Source of the DNA: Agrostemma githago
Taxonomy: Eukaryota > Streptophyta > Magnoliopsida > Caryophyllales > Caryophyllaceae
Length of the DNA stretch: 64,000 nt
Direction of reading: 5' to 3'
Assembly (NCBI GenBank): GCA_958450325.1
Contig: OY288257.1
Coordinates: 13,349,873 to 13,413,872, forward strand
Under the pieces are notes generated by a model. It had not been told where the DNA came from and did not search any database. It saw only the letters and a list, made by a program, of their open reading frames with translations. Positions 1 through 11,885 of the stretch are shown here, piece by piece (the stretch's first letter is position 1; the number at the start of each line of letters is the position of its first letter). The position numbers and the translations under genes are program-made.

Positions 1-387
1 ATTTTTTTAATTGATTCTTGGACGAGTTTTAGTTTCTCGAACTTTTTCAAAAAAAAAACAAAAAAAAAACATCAACAGTGTTATATTAAACATGGCATGC
101 ATTACCCTTCAAATTGTATATGGTGGGTTAGCTTTTTCCATCTTATTAGTATAGTTCGGCGTACAAAATCATGTACGTAGCATTAGATCCTCTCTAGTCT
201 CTATTTCCTAAAAGCAATACAGGGACCATTTTTCTCATATGATTGTTTCATATTGCATTTGTGTTTCAAATATTCCATCCGTTTTATTCATTTGTCTGTT
301 TTTATATTCATTGTTAAGAATATTTTACTGAAAGACAAATAAATGAAAGAGATCAAAAGGAAATCTTTGAATAGTCCCTCTACCAAG

Positions 388-530
388 TCTCTTATGAGAC
401 GGTCTCACGCAGATTTATTGTGAGATATAAGTAATCAACAAACAAATAAAACTAAAATTTTAAAAACTTAAAAGTAAACACCCTTATGTGAAACTCACAA
501 TAATATTATTGTAATATCGTCTCATATGAG
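388..530. repeat. Small foldback MITE-like repeat
   Basis: The ends are imperfect inverted repeats: 388-406 and the reverse complement of 512-530 agree at 15 of 19 positions around TATGAGACG. The next inner block (TTATTGTGAG near 417 and CTCACAATAA near 493) also pairs. I could not define a target-site duplication. The right arm supplies the ATG of an open frame that continues into the DUF26 fragment, so that ATG is not evidence of a real start codon. Confidence 0.45.
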
Positions 531-614
531 TTTTTCTGACAAATCAATACATACAGTAATACGAACTATAATTAATTTGATGGCTATGCGCCATAATATT
601 GTTGTGTTTGACAG

Positions 615-1032
615 GTACCAACAATGCATGGTTCGATACACGAATGACAGTATCTCCCCCACGCTACAAATTGAACCATCGAAACAGTTATGGACGAAGT
701 TCAACGTAACTCAACCAAAAAAATTCCCGGACATACGTAACAAGACCTTGAACAAGACTATTGCAACGGCATTACTGCCAGGGAATAACCGTTTCGCGAC
801 AGGTAGTGAGAGCTTCACAAAATGGGAAGGGTTCTATGCTATGGTTTGGTGTATTCCTGACATAACCTTGAATGAGTGTAAGACTTGTTTGAGAAATGCA
901 TTGGATCGAATTCCATCCGACCTTGTGTCACAACAAGCTATCGTCCTTATACCTAGTTGTTTCTTGAAGTATGACACTGTCAAGTTCATCTTTCCGCTCA
1001 CATCTTCGCCACTTACTCCGGCTAACCGCTGA
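615..1032 (+). pseudogene. DUF26/Gnk2 (cysteine-rich repeat) protein fragment
   Basis: An open frame reads through a tyrosine/cysteine motif (YQQCMVRYTN) that matches YEECLVRYSN in the intact gene at 2233. It then runs through a complete second DUF26 domain with the diagnostic C-X8-C-X2-C (CIPDITLNECKTC) and a conserved LIPSCFLKYD segment. The stop codon lies at 1030-1032. The signal peptide and the N-terminal half of the first DUF26 domain are missing. Similarity begins directly after TTTGACAG at 607-614, which could be an intron acceptor or a breakpoint. I found no upstream exon in 1-606. It is a truncated tandem paralogue of the neighbouring gene, probably a pseudogene. A gene with its first exon left of the window is less likely. 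Confidence 0.75.
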
Positions 1033-2232
1033 TTCCATCTCTGTCGATCACGTCTACTTTGCCATTAACTAACTATCCTATATTGTGAGCTATTGTGATT
1101 TTATATTTCTTTTCTACATTTGTGCAATTAAAAACAAACAATAAGTGGAGTAAAAGATAATTGGGTGATTGTTTAGTATTATAAATGAAGTCATGACGAG
1201 TTGTGATTTCGCTATGTCGTTGCATAGCTAATCTAATTGATCAAACATTATTTATCATGACGAGTTAATGCGAAAACAGAGACTAATACACTGATCAACT
1301 AATGAGCTAACGAAAATAATTTTCTAAGTTAAGTACATAGTGGTGATTATAACTGAAGAACAAACAAACATGGGGGTTCATTGTGAAACCTAAGATTTAA
1401 CTAGTCGAGGCAAAATAACAAACACTTGGGAGGAATAATCAATAAGAGGGGGAAATTGGTGAAACTTGGCTACACTTGATAGCCTTAAGGATAACGACTG
1501 CTTCCACTTGTAATGCTAATTATTATTCCGCTCTAAACCTAACCATGTTTTGATCAATCAAATGATAATTCGTCCCTTTCAGTGGCAAGCATCATATCCA
1601 CCCAACAGCCGCTAGCCCGTTAGAGCCCCAACAAGCATCCAGATAGATTATAGACGTTTCACAGACCATTGATTGAGAGAAAGACTACCTAATGACCCAA
1701 ATCTCTTCCGATTCTTTATTCTTCGAACGCCATAACTCATTATCCGAGGTCTCCTTACTAAGATTTCCTCCCGAGTCCTTTTCAGTCATCATTTCTGAAT
1801 GTTTGATATTTACAACGGAGTATTCTTTTTCTCCTTTCTAATTATTAATTTAAGAGTCTAACGTAGGGTCTGGATCACACATTTGAGACTCGGACCCATA
1901 AATTTCAGAACTCTATCTGACAATATATCCGCAGGGTCAAAAAAAAAAAAAAAATTATTCCCGACCCATTAGGGTAAAACCCGACGAGGTCTGAGTAGGG
2001 TACTGGATCCATTGCCATCACAAGGTTAAGACTTTTACATGAATCAATTTTTTAAAAAAAGTCTCCCACTCTGGAATGAGGAAGAAGACAACGGACGACC
2101 ATTTGATTAGTTCTATATACCTTTGCAAATAGCTCTAATATATTAGGGAGTATACTTTTAATAGGTCACATGAATCTTTAACAGAGAGTTGCGTAGGGAA
2201 GGGACTCCAAATCAAAAATCAAGCAAAGGAAA
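1033..2232. other. Intergenic region upstream of the DUF26 gene
   Basis: AT-rich, with no supportable ORF. A short A run lies near 1937-1952. A TATATA-like element at about 2112-2119 (tctatatac) sits about 115 nt before the ATG at 2233 and is a possible core promoter. No repeat boundaries could be defined. Confidence 0.4.
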
Positions 2233-3416
2233 ATGGAGGTTCCTATGGTTAACGCATTATTATTCCTCACCATCCTATTTTTCTTAATCAACTTCAAACA
2301 AGTTTTCTCCCAATTTCACTACGTTGGTCACCACTGTGACTCGACAATGGGTAACTACACAAACAAAAATGCATTCAAAAACAATCTCGACCTTCTCCTT
2401 CCTAACCTAACGCGCCAAGCCTCAAAGTCCCTCTTCAACACCTACTCGGTCGGCCGAGGCATGGAGAAAGCATACGGTCTATACTTGTGTCGAGGCGACC
2501 TCGACGTCAACGACAACCTACAATGTCATGATTGTGTGGACAGCGCAATCACAGCCCTATCCGAGACATGCCCTTATCAAATCGAGACCTTTGTTTGGTA
2601 CGAGGAATGTTTGGTTCGGTATTCCAACCGCTCCCTATCCAATTACGAAGACGAAAGCCTTCTAATCACTTCACGGAGCATCGCCAATGTGACTGACCCC
2701 GAAAATTTTGAGACAATACTCGTTCCGGCGATGAATGATACGATCGTGCAGGCCGCATATAATGCAACAAAGAAGGGCTTTGCGACGGCGGAAGCAGAGC
2801 TGACGTTGTTGGAGACGGTGTACATTATGGGGATTTGTACACCGGACATTGTAGGTAGTTTATGTGAAAGATGTCTTCGAGTTGGGTTAAGTAGAATGAT
2901 GGGGCGTTGGGGGACTTCTAGGGTCAGCTTGGAGATCTACTTACCTAGTTGCTGGCTTAGATATGACGCTGCCCCCTTTATCATGACTGATGCTGGTGTT
3001 GAACCGCCCACGTCTCCGCGTTCACCAACCCAGACCTCTGATCCCCAGGAGCCAGCGGACCTGCTGCCACCGCCACCGCCACCTATAAAAGGTACCGTTT
3101 GTTAGCCTCGAAAAAATCATCATATTTGACAAGTGACATTTAAGAATTATTTATACAATTATTTTGGGTGCGAAAAGTCAAGACTCAAGAGGATGATTGT
3201 CTAAAAAGATGGGAGTATTGCTTCATGTTTTATATATTCACGTCAACGTCCTTAAACTTAATTATGGTGGTCATATGCATATCCACCATCTCCAGTGTAA
3301 TGAAATTTGTGAGTATATAATTTGCAGGGGCATCCACAAGGATAACAGTAGTTTCAGCAACATGGATTTGCTTTGCTCTTTGGCTTCTGATGGCAGTTAG
3401 TTGGCCTACCTACTAG
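2233..3416 (+). CDS. Cysteine-rich repeat (DUF26) membrane protein without kinase
   Basis: Two-exon gene: exon 1 is 2233-3091 and exon 2 is 3328-3416. The donor is AAAAG|GTACCG and the acceptor TTTGCAG|GG; both are phase 1 and join cleanly, giving 315 residues. Residues 1-27 form a signal peptide (hydrophobic LLFLTILFFLI). DUF26 domain 1 has C86-X11-C98-X2-C101, where the family norm is X8. Domain 2 has C202-X8-C211-X2-C214. A Pro-rich linker (residues 278-284) precedes the splice. Exon 2 encodes 28 residues that are mostly a transmembrane helix (ITVVSATWICFALWLLMAV) and stop within a few residues. The linker resembles cysteine-rich receptor-like kinases, but no kinase exon follows. The layout (two DUF26 domains, one membrane helix, minimal tail) is that of plasmodesmata-located proteins, so it is either PDLP-like or a kinase-less CRK. 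The apoplastic domain is probably extracellular and N-glycosylated, with several N-X-S/T sites such as N41YT. Reading into the intron would instead give a stop after GTVC. Confidence 0.85.
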
Positions 3417-4842
3417 CTAATACTATCATTATTATTATAAATTTATAATTCTTGTTCAAGTATTATACTCCTACATACGGATCGGAGTATTATGGTTTCC
3501 TTTTGTAAATAATGATTGTGACTTTGGGAGAATGATCGAGCAGTGCGTACTCAAGGTAGACTGTTGGCTGTTGCTGTAATCCTGTAATTATAATTCTCGT
3601 CTGCAATTAATCCTTCATCTACATTATCTGTTGAAGAGAATAACTCTACATTTTACGATGATCCATTCTATCTCGATACTTGGATCAATTCATGCTAATC
3701 TCAGACCCGGCAAAGTTGACCCAAGTCCCGAATTGACCTGACTCAATACTAACCCAGCCCGCAATGATGGATTTTAGCTCAGCACTGGAGAAATAGCTCA
3801 AGAAGAATGAGCAATGAGCACTGGAGAAATAGCAGTTGAGTCGATAAATCTGGAATGGGCCAAGTGGGTTCATCAACCATTGTTATGTGTGTCGGTTATG
3901 ACTCCCCTAAAAGAAGTTCCAGCAAGTGTATTACATATACACGGAATTGAAGCATTAGAAACAACAAACTCATCAAATCATTCTATCTTTATCTTAGTTT
4001 TGAGGAAGATTCTTCCGAGCATAGAGATATAAAAGTTAACTTCAACTCTCGTACAAAAGTGAAAAATGTACTCAACTGGATGTAAATCTGGATTGGAAGG
4101 TCAGATGATCTTTTGGTATGAGGATGGGCGTACTATGTCGCAGATGAGAATCGAACAACAAGATTAATAAGAAAACAGTAAAATTCAGACAGCACAAAAT
4201 AAATGACATATCTAGCACAAATTCATAAGAAAACACATTAGATTAGGACCGGGATAAACCTTATCCTCTTTGGATCTACCACGGCATGCACAGTTTGACT
4301 TTGAGGCCGCTATATTGACTTACACTTGATATGTACGGGAAGAGACGAAGATGGTTATGTCGGTCTAGAAGGAGCGTAATTTGATGTAGTTTGCTGTAGG
4401 TTTACAAATGTATTTGTGCAGTTTTTATGTTGCGACTTGAGTACTGTTGGCTGAACTTGATTAGTTTAGTTGGTACGGCCAGAATTCTAGCAAGCGTCCA
4501 GCTAAATAGTGGTTCGGGAAAGTTGGGGATTTGTGCAGAGATAAGGAATAGAAGGAATGAGATAAATAGTGCACTGTGGAAAATATCACATCAAATAGGG
4601 TATTAGTAGAAAAAGAAAGGGCTTACGCCATAGATTGTTGATGCGGCTTCACTTGTTGGACTGCATGAGCACGCTCGCAGATAGGATAAAAGTTGCATCG
4701 TTCATGCCTGAAATGCCTCCAAAATAAAAAAAAGAAGTATCAAGATGCAGGCTTTTATACTAAAACCAAAGTCGTGTCAACTCCAACAACAGAGTGTTAA
4801 TTTGTCGCTGTTCCATTGATTTGTCCACTCCATAAACCCCAA
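3417..4842. other. Intergenic region between convergent genes
   Basis: I see no supportable gene. The likely 3' ends of the DUF26 gene and of the minus-strand gene at 4843 face each other here. A direct repeat containing AGCACTGGAGAAATAGC occurs twice (near 3781 and 3818). The ORFs in this stretch are short, lack family similarity and overlap on both strands, so I left them out. Confidence 0.4.
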
Positions 4843-5778
4843 TCAATTCATTCTTCCACCGCTAAGTTCATCATCGGACGTAGAGGAATCGTCGTCTGAA
4901 CTAGAGAATTCATCCTCGCCATTATCTGATCCAAATTCTTCCATCAACTCATCATCGCTATCCTCATGATTACCACTCAGCTTCCTCGCAAGTATTGCCT
5001 CAAAGATGGAAGGAAGAGCTTCTACATCACCACTTAGATATTTGTTTATTCTATGTTTCAATTCTGCAATTAGAAAGAAAAAAAAGCATTATGCATGATT
5101 TCAGAGATAAACATGTGAAGACATTACTTCAACTGTTGTGAAATGGAAGTAAAAACCAAAGTAAAAGTGAGGAATAGGATAATTGTGTTATTACAAATTC
5201 TGAGTTGAACAAAAAGGTAGCATTGTGGTAAGTAAGAAGTGGTGGTGCTACATGGCCGCATTCATAAAAGGGACAATTCTAGTAGAAATGGAGGAATGAA
5301 TCGAGAGGTCTGCAGGAGACAGCAAAAATATAATCCGTACTACCGTACATGAGATGTTTACATAATGAAAGTTGCTGCAGTCCTTCCTACTCCGACAAAA
5401 TCCCTTTGGCTGACTAACCGGGTCGGGTCGGGTGGGGTGAGAAGCAAAAGCGGGATCCAATCTGAAATGAATTACCCCAATCAAGAAAGAAGAAAGGAGA
5501 AGAAAGGAATAACCTTGGGTGGGGACGTCAGCAGGAATATCGTCAGTTGAAGGAGGAGGAGGAGGAGGAGTTTCATCAGCAGGAACATGGTCAGCAGTCG
5601 AGGGAGGATGAGGATGAGGAGGAGGAGGTTGTGAATGTGAATGTGAATGTGAAGAAAAGGAAAGAAGTGAGGAGAAAGAGTGAGGAAGAGGAGGGGAAAT
5701 TATAGGAGGAGGAGGCGGCGGAAGGGAAGAGAGAGCAGCCACTCTCTTTAACACCGCCATTGCTACGGCTCTCGTCAT
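4843..5778 (-). CDS. Small conserved-type plant protein, proline-rich N-part, acidic C-part
   Basis: Two exons on the minus strand: 5778-5514 and 5063-4843. The donor is CCCAAG|GTTATT and the acceptor TAATTGCAG|AA; the phase-1 join gives a Glu codon and a 161-residue protein. I chose the ATG at 5778 because it starts a basic amphipathic segment (MTRAVAMAVLKRVAAL) typical of a mitochondrial or plastid presequence; an in-frame ATG nine codons upstream is possible. Residues about 22-88 are low complexity (poly-Pro, HSHSHS, PPPPHPHPP). Exon 2 starts with a compact helical segment (LKHRINKYLSGDVEALPSIF) that looks like the conserved core, then AILARKLSG and a strongly acidic Ser/Asp/Glu tail. I do not recognise a named family and assign no function. 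A Stowaway MITE lies about 115 bp upstream of the start. No membrane segment is present in the spliced protein. Confidence 0.7.
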
Positions 5779-5891
5779 CTCTCTCCCCCGATTTTTAGAT
5801 TGCACACGGCCGTTTCTGCCTGTTACTCAACTCGTACTACTGCCGGTAGCAATACGAATAGCCCAATTTTCGTTGCTCACCGACTTAATTA

Positions 5892-6077
5892 CTCCCCCCG
5901 TTTCAACGATATCTTCCACCTTAAAAATAAAATAAGTAAAAGTAAAAATAATAGAGTAAAGTAGGTGGACCACCTTGGTAAGGGAGAAATGTGATACGGA
6001 GTAGGAAAAAAATGGAGTAGAAGAAATCCAAAAAATGGTTGAAAGAGAAAATGTGAAAGATATCAATGAAATAGGAG
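5892..6077. mobile_element. Stowaway-type MITE
   Basis: A 186-bp element flanked by TA on both sides. It starts CTCCCCCCGTTTCAACGATA and ends with the inverted counterpart ...GATATCAATGAAATAGGAG. The CTCCNNCCGTTTCA terminus and TA target duplication are the Stowaway (Tc1/mariner-type MITE) signature. It has no coding capacity. It lies 5' of the minus-strand gene at 5778 and so may contribute promoter or leader sequence to it. Confidence 0.85.
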
Positions 6078-6358
6078 TATTTTATTTTCCGATCGATTCA
6101 ATACGTTTGTTTTATAAACGTATTGCAGAGTGATTTTCCAGGTCGTCGAGAGTTGGAACTTTTTAATGTGAAAAGACAACAACGTTTTTCCCTAATTACA
6201 TTAATTAACTTTGTGAATTACATTAAAAAGTAATCGTTTTAATAAAACTCAATAATGAAGTGTTTTTTTTTTCAAACCATCAATTTATTACTCGTATGTT
6301 AATGAGTATGTTATATGCTACTCTCTCCCATCCAAACAATCATTAACATAAGATTTTT

Positions 6359-6606
6359 TGCTCATAAGGGTGTTGCCTAGTGGTTAAAACTTGTGGTCAT
6401 CGGCCCAAGGGTCTCATGTTCAAGCCCCTGCAAGCGCGAACTTGTGGGAGTTGTATGGCTTGAGACTATGCCTCTAGACTTCGAGCTTGTCGCCCACGGG
6501 CGGTTTACCTTGGTGTGCGTGGTTTGCAGGCTATGCGTACACCCGAGGGTTTACCTAGAGCGCACCAAAAAGGTAGCGGTTGCGGGTTCCCTCGTTCATC
6601 AAAAAA
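6359..6606 (+). mobile_element. tRNA-derived SINE
   Basis: About 248 bp flanked by a perfect 14-bp target duplication, AACATAAGATTTTT at 6345-6358 and 6607-6620. Near the 5' end is an RNA polymerase III A box (TTGCCTAGTGG, 6373-6383), and 34 bp on a B box-like TGTTCAAGCCC (6417-6427). The 3' end is a short A-rich tail after TCGTTCATC. There is no tRNA cloverleaf beyond the promoter boxes. Mobilised by LINE machinery in trans. It is inserted in the Stowaway-like MITE arm. Confidence 0.85.
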
Positions 6607-6946
6607 AACATAAGATTTTTCATCAATCTTAAGAAAAGTGGTAAAAGTAAGGGTATAATTGATAAATCAAATGATGTCATGGTTCACCAAACTTAAAATA
6701 AGAAAAAAGTAGTGGTATTTCGGATAAATAGATGAAGAATATGAGGATTATAAGGTAAAGTTTTTTGTCAAAAATGAAAGTGTGGACATGACGTAGGTCC
6801 ACCCCGACGTGGCCACGCGCGGGTTTGGGTAGGCGAATGCATATCCATATGAGAATGGATCGAATTGAAATTTAAGTCGAAATGGAGTCGCCACCGAACT
6901 TTGTGGGAGTTCGGACCCGTTCGAGCCCACTCTATGTCGTTGTGGG

Positions 6947-9900
6947 TAGGGGTGTTCACCGGTCTGGAACCGGACCGGACCGGACCCGGTTGGACCAAAG
7001 ACCGGCCAGATGCTCAAGCCAGAACCGAAACCCGGACCGGTCAGGCGTTAGACCGGACCGGGACCGGACCTGTCAGACCGGTCTTAACCCGGACCGGACC
7101 GGTCGACCCGGATGGCGCGTGGTTACGTACGGGTACGGCTAATTGTAACTTGTAAGCATTTGGTTAAGATGCAACGTTCCAACGTACAATGTTTATAAAT
7201 GAATACGTAAATAACGTAATCATAAAGAATTGAGTACTAAATAGCAAAGTCCAAGGTAAAAATAAAATACGAAACTAATAATGTATTCTTAAATTTTAAT
7301 AATGACGATTGACGAGACTAATAAAATCTTCGAATCTTTGAGGTCTTCGGTCTTCAACTCTTCAAAGTTGGACAACGACATCTTCTTCATCAACTATTGT
7401 CGTATTCGTCAAATCTATATAAAATTAAATTGACAAATTATGTTAGGAAAATATTAAGTAAGTCGGCAATAAGAATAAATGAATAATAATGTATAAATTT
7501 AATAGAAGTAACTAGTAAGTAACTAAATAAGCCTATAAGTTCGGAAATACCTTTTTCAAGTTCTTCTAACTTCTCTTCCATGTTAAGCCCTTTATCATTT
7601 CTTGGCCGAATCCAATCTTGTGCACATAAGAGTGCTTCAACAATCTTAGATGACATAAAATAATAAATTTTTGTGGTTAAAGTTTTCAATAGACATTCAA
7701 AGAAAATTAAAAAAGAGTAGAAAAAATAAATAAGAACTAAAATGTCTAAATATATATATATATATATTACCTTTGGGGTCAATGAGTTTCTAAATGGTGA
7801 TAGATGTCGACGACCGGCACTAAAAGAGGACTCTGAAGCTACAGTAGAAATAGGCACTGTTAAAACGTCACGTGCTAAACGTGATAAAATAGGGTACCTA
7901 GGAGCGTTCAGTTTCCACCATGTCAACGCATCATAATCTTCTTCGTGTTCCCCAAGTATTTCCTCCAAATATCTATCAAGCTCGGATTTTGAATACCCAC
8001 TATTCGACCTTGTCCTCCGAACTTGGCGTTCAATAGCTTTTTTGAAATCTAAAGAATCATCATGTCCAACACTACTACCCACAACATGTGTACTCTCACA
8101 TTTTGAGGAGCCAAAGGAGCATATAATCTCCTATACTCATCAAATAACCCCATTGCTTTAATATACACTAGCTTGCTCATTTCTTCATCTTTAGGCGCAT
8201 CATAAATACTAGTGAAAGCAAACTTCAAACCTACTAACTTAACATGCGGATCAAGAATAACTCCCATATAAACCAAGACATTCATCTTCTCAACATCTCC
8301 CCAATACTTGTCAAATTTCTTTTTCATAGCACATGACATAGCTTTAAAGTCATCATCATCGCTAGCACTAAATTTAATTAACTGATGAAGTGCACGAGCA
8401 ATGAAAAAGAAACTAGAATCACTAGTCACATACAATGAAGCAGAAACTTTTTCAGTCAAAACTTTAAACTCCTTCAAAAATTTCATCAATGATTCAACTA
8501 TACCCCAATCATGGTCACTAGGAGCACCAGAATGTTCTACCTCAATAGGATTCCCAAACTCATCAACATCATCTGAATCTGGACCAAGTTCATTTCCTTA
8601 AGGGTTAACTGGAACATTTACATCACCAAATACATCCTTAAATTTTAAAGCGGTTTCCAACATATCAAATGTAGAGTTCCATCTAGTAGGCACGTCAAGA
8701 GATAATGACTTCTCAGATTGTGTAAACCTCTTTGCAACATCCTTAAAGAATTTCACTCTAACAGGAGAACTTTTAACAAATTTAACCGCATACCTAACCT
8801 TACTGATTGAGTCCTTGTTCTTTTTCAAACCATCCCACACAATAAGGTTGATAATATGCGCAACACACCTCATATGCAAATAATCCCCATTCCCAACTGT
8901 ATTAGGCTTATTTTGAAGAATTTTTCTTAGTTCCAAACAAGCAGTGTCATTAGAACTAGCATTGTCAACAATCAAAGTAAAGACTTTATCATCTAAACCC
9001 CATGATTTGAAGCAACCATCAAGAAGGTTTGCTATATCCTTACCCTTGTGACTATAGATAGGACAAAAACAAATGATCTTCTTATGCAACTTCCAGTCAT
9101 TGTTGATATAATGAGCAGTTACACACATGTAGTTGATTTTCTGAATGCTAGTCCATGTATCAGTGGTAAAAGATACCCTTTGACATGAAACTCTAAGACA
9201 CTCGATCAATTTAGTTTTCTCATTACAAAAGAGTTGATAACAATCCCGAGTTATAGTGACACGAGATGGGATACGAAATGTAGGGCAAGTCACATACATA
9301 AGACGTTTGAAACCAGTTTTCTCAACAAACCGAAATGGTAACTCGTCCACTATGATCATGTAAACAACTGCATCTCTAACCTCCTCGAGATTCGAAACCC
9401 ACCCTTTTAATTGACCTTCCCCTTCATTTTCACTCCTATCAAAAATTAACTGAGTTTGTTTCCCTTTAGACTTGTTTGTAGGAGCATCAGGATTAGCGGG
9501 GCATGCAATCCAATGATTTCTAACATTTTTGGAACCATTTATATTACTATCAGCTGCAAAAATTTTATTTTCACAATAGATACATTCAGCTCTTCGCTTA
9601 CCTTCCTCGTCGTCGTACTCACGAAAATGCACCCAATAAGCAGATCTCCTGCTAGATTTACCATCGACGTACTTGTGTCCTGGGACTTTCGGCCTGACAG
9701 GCAATAAAGCTGTTTCTGGTTTTGTCTGAAAGAAACATTTATATTCTCGTCAAAGTCCGATGTGAGCGGCTCTTGCGTTACGACCTCTTCCAAATCAGGT
9801 TCAAGCCGTCTTTTTTTCAAACCGAGCTCCTTATTATTCTGAAATAATAAGTAAGCGAATAATTAAAATAATATTCAAACAATTACAAATTAAAACACAA

Positions 9901-10961
9901 GCGAATAAGCGATAAGCGAATATATATCACAAATTAAAATTATTAAATAATACAAGTCACAAGTCAGACCAACTAAACTAATTAAGTCAGACAAACTAAA
10001 CCAACAAATTAATTAAACTGACACAACATCACACAATGACACAAGTACAACACACAAGTCAGCGGATGAATTGATGAATGATGATGATTGATACAAAAAC
10101 AACGAACAGAATTATGAGATACAAACTAAACAAATAATACTCAGCGGTCAGCGGCAGCGGCAGCAAATCAGCAATACAGCATACAGAAGTAACAGAACAA
10201 CGAACAGAATTATGACTTATGAGATACAAAAAATGAAGAAACAAACAAAATTACAGAAAAAATAAAGAAATAATACACAGGAGTACAGCGTACAGGACAA
10301 CAGTCACGACTCACGTGGCAGCGGCAGGCCGGCAGCATACAAGATACAAAACGCAGAGTTACGATTTACGAACAAAATAAAAATATACCTGTTCCTGTTT
10401 CGAAGTCAGCGGATGAATTGATGAATGATGATGATTGATGAATGCTGAATAGGGAATTAGGGTTGTTAATGTATTATGATTTATGAATTATGATTTACGT
10501 AAAATAGTAGACTAGTAGTATAAGTATATGTATATTATATATTTATATATAAGTATATTAGTAATTAGTATAATGTTTTTGAAATTTGAATTATTTAGAA
10601 AATATAAATTATTTAGGAAATAGGAATTAGGATTTAAGATAATTGACTAATTGAGTTATGGTAACTAATTAGTTAGTATTTGAAATTATTGGGAATTTTC
10701 AAAATTTGGAGAAGTGGAATATCAGTTGACAGTAATACAGTATAACGCAGCAGTCACACAAAATCCGCTAAACCCTAAATTCCGGTCTTCCGGTCTGGAC
10801 CGGTTTTTTCCAGGTTTTAGCCCGGACCGGACCAGAAACCGGGTGACGCGTGGTAGAGGAACCGGGGACCGGACTGGTTAAGGGCATGTCCGGTTCGGTC
10901 TGGACCGGTCGGTCCGGTTCGGTCCGGTTGGTCGGTCTGGACCGATTTTTGAACAGCCCTA
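6947..10961 (-). mobile_element. hAT transposon (Ac/Tag1-like superfamily)
   Basis: A 4015-bp element flanked by the 8-bp duplication GTTGTGGG (6939-6946 and 10962-10969). The intact empty site, with one GTTGTGGG, is preserved in the other LTR at 32502-32509. Terminal inverted repeats are TAGGGGTGTTCA and TAGGGCTGTTCA. Both subterminal zones (about 6960-7110 and 10781-10950) are dense in ACCGG/CCGGT motifs, the expected transposase-binding clusters. It carries one degenerate transposase gene on the minus strand. Confidence 0.95.
7555..9820 (-). pseudogene. hAT transposase with BED zinc finger, disabled
   Basis: Minus-strand gene. A BED-type zinc finger lies near 9650-9530 (WVHFREYD, CIYC, then H/C). 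A central RNase H-like hAT region (8600-9480) includes FTTDTWTS, a typical hAT catalytic-core motif. A C-terminal dimerisation segment lies at about 7940-7775 (WWKLNAPRYPILSRLARDVL and STVASESSFSAGRR). The last intron has clean signals: donor after 7771 (CCAAAG|GTAATA) and acceptor before 7644. An in-frame TAA at 8598-8600 and a one-base frameshift near 8085-8095 break the frame. The N-terminal acidic ORF (9820 down to about 9720) is also out of phase with the BED ORF. It would normally bind the ACCGG subterminal repeats and excise the element. This copy cannot make a full protein, though its ends might be mobilised in trans. Confidence 0.88.
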
Positions 10962-11885
10962 GTTGTGGGCCGTACACAAAGTACGGCCCATTTCGATTTC
11001 AAAGTTTATGGGGCTCGTCCCTTTGCATTACGATACCGATACCATCTACACCGGTAATCGTGTAAAGAATGACTCTCGTGCACCAACGGTTTCGGGCATC
11101 CGAAAACCGAGGTTCTGAGTAAGGGGTGAGGGTACGTGTTGGGAAGCCCACTAAGGACACCCAACCCTGCCTGCACTTAGCGGCCTCTACTAAGACATCG
11201 TTTGACTTTCTAATATGCGCGTTAATAATCCGGTGAAATGATATGCAAACATCGTTTTTAGCTAAGCATGCGAATTAAATGTGAGCTACGTCATTTTAAT
11301 GCATCTAACTTATTGTCGAAGTGATTTAGCATGCGATGATTCATTTATAAACGGTAAAACGCAAATAAATAAAAGCAAGGCAAAAATAAATCGGTTACAA
11401 GTTACACGGGCGGAAATACAACCCGGCCAAAACGAAAATAACGAATAAAAAAAAGGAGTAACGATATAATGGAAATAAACGACACTTGCAAACGGACCCG
11501 TATATAGTAAATGAAAGTTAGACCGTAAGTCGTGTGAATGGACGAACTTCGATCAAATACACATTACTTTGTATATTAATCAAAGGACGGAGACATAGGA
11601 CCTAGGCGTGGTGCTAGCCCGATCCCGAGTCTCGATGCCTTGTCTCAACTTATCATATCGAGAAATTGGAGTCTAGATTAATCACGTGTCGGGTACGACT
11701 AAAGAGTCGTCGACACGAGATTAACAATGAGAGACCGTCGATCAAGGTTGTTTATGTGAAGTGATATGCATGAGTTTTGAAGAGGAGATCACGTGATTGG
11801 CTTTACACGTGACGACTAAAGTCGCAAAAAAAAGACGAGGCTTGAATGATGCATTGAAACTCTCGGTTTTCCAAGCTACAGAGCC

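Noticed and set aside
526..614. N-terminal 29 residues of the 168-codon ORF as a signal peptide
   Set aside because: They derive from the foldback repeat and flanking sequence. No similarity to the signal peptide or first half-domain of the neighbouring DUF26 gene.
3814..4032. 72-codon ORF after the DUF26 gene
   Set aside because: No family resemblance, no splice or promoter support, and an internal duplicated segment near its start.
6371..6430. tRNA gene
   Set aside because: A and B boxes are present but no cloverleaf can be formed, and the unit has a tail and target duplications. It is a SINE.
6748..7155. Overlapping Arg/Pro/Gly-rich ORFs around 6.8-7.1 kb and their twins at 10.8-11.0 kb and 32.3-32.5 kb
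   Set aside because: They span an LTR/hAT junction and ACCGG subterminal repeats, or lie in LTR sequence. No coding signature.
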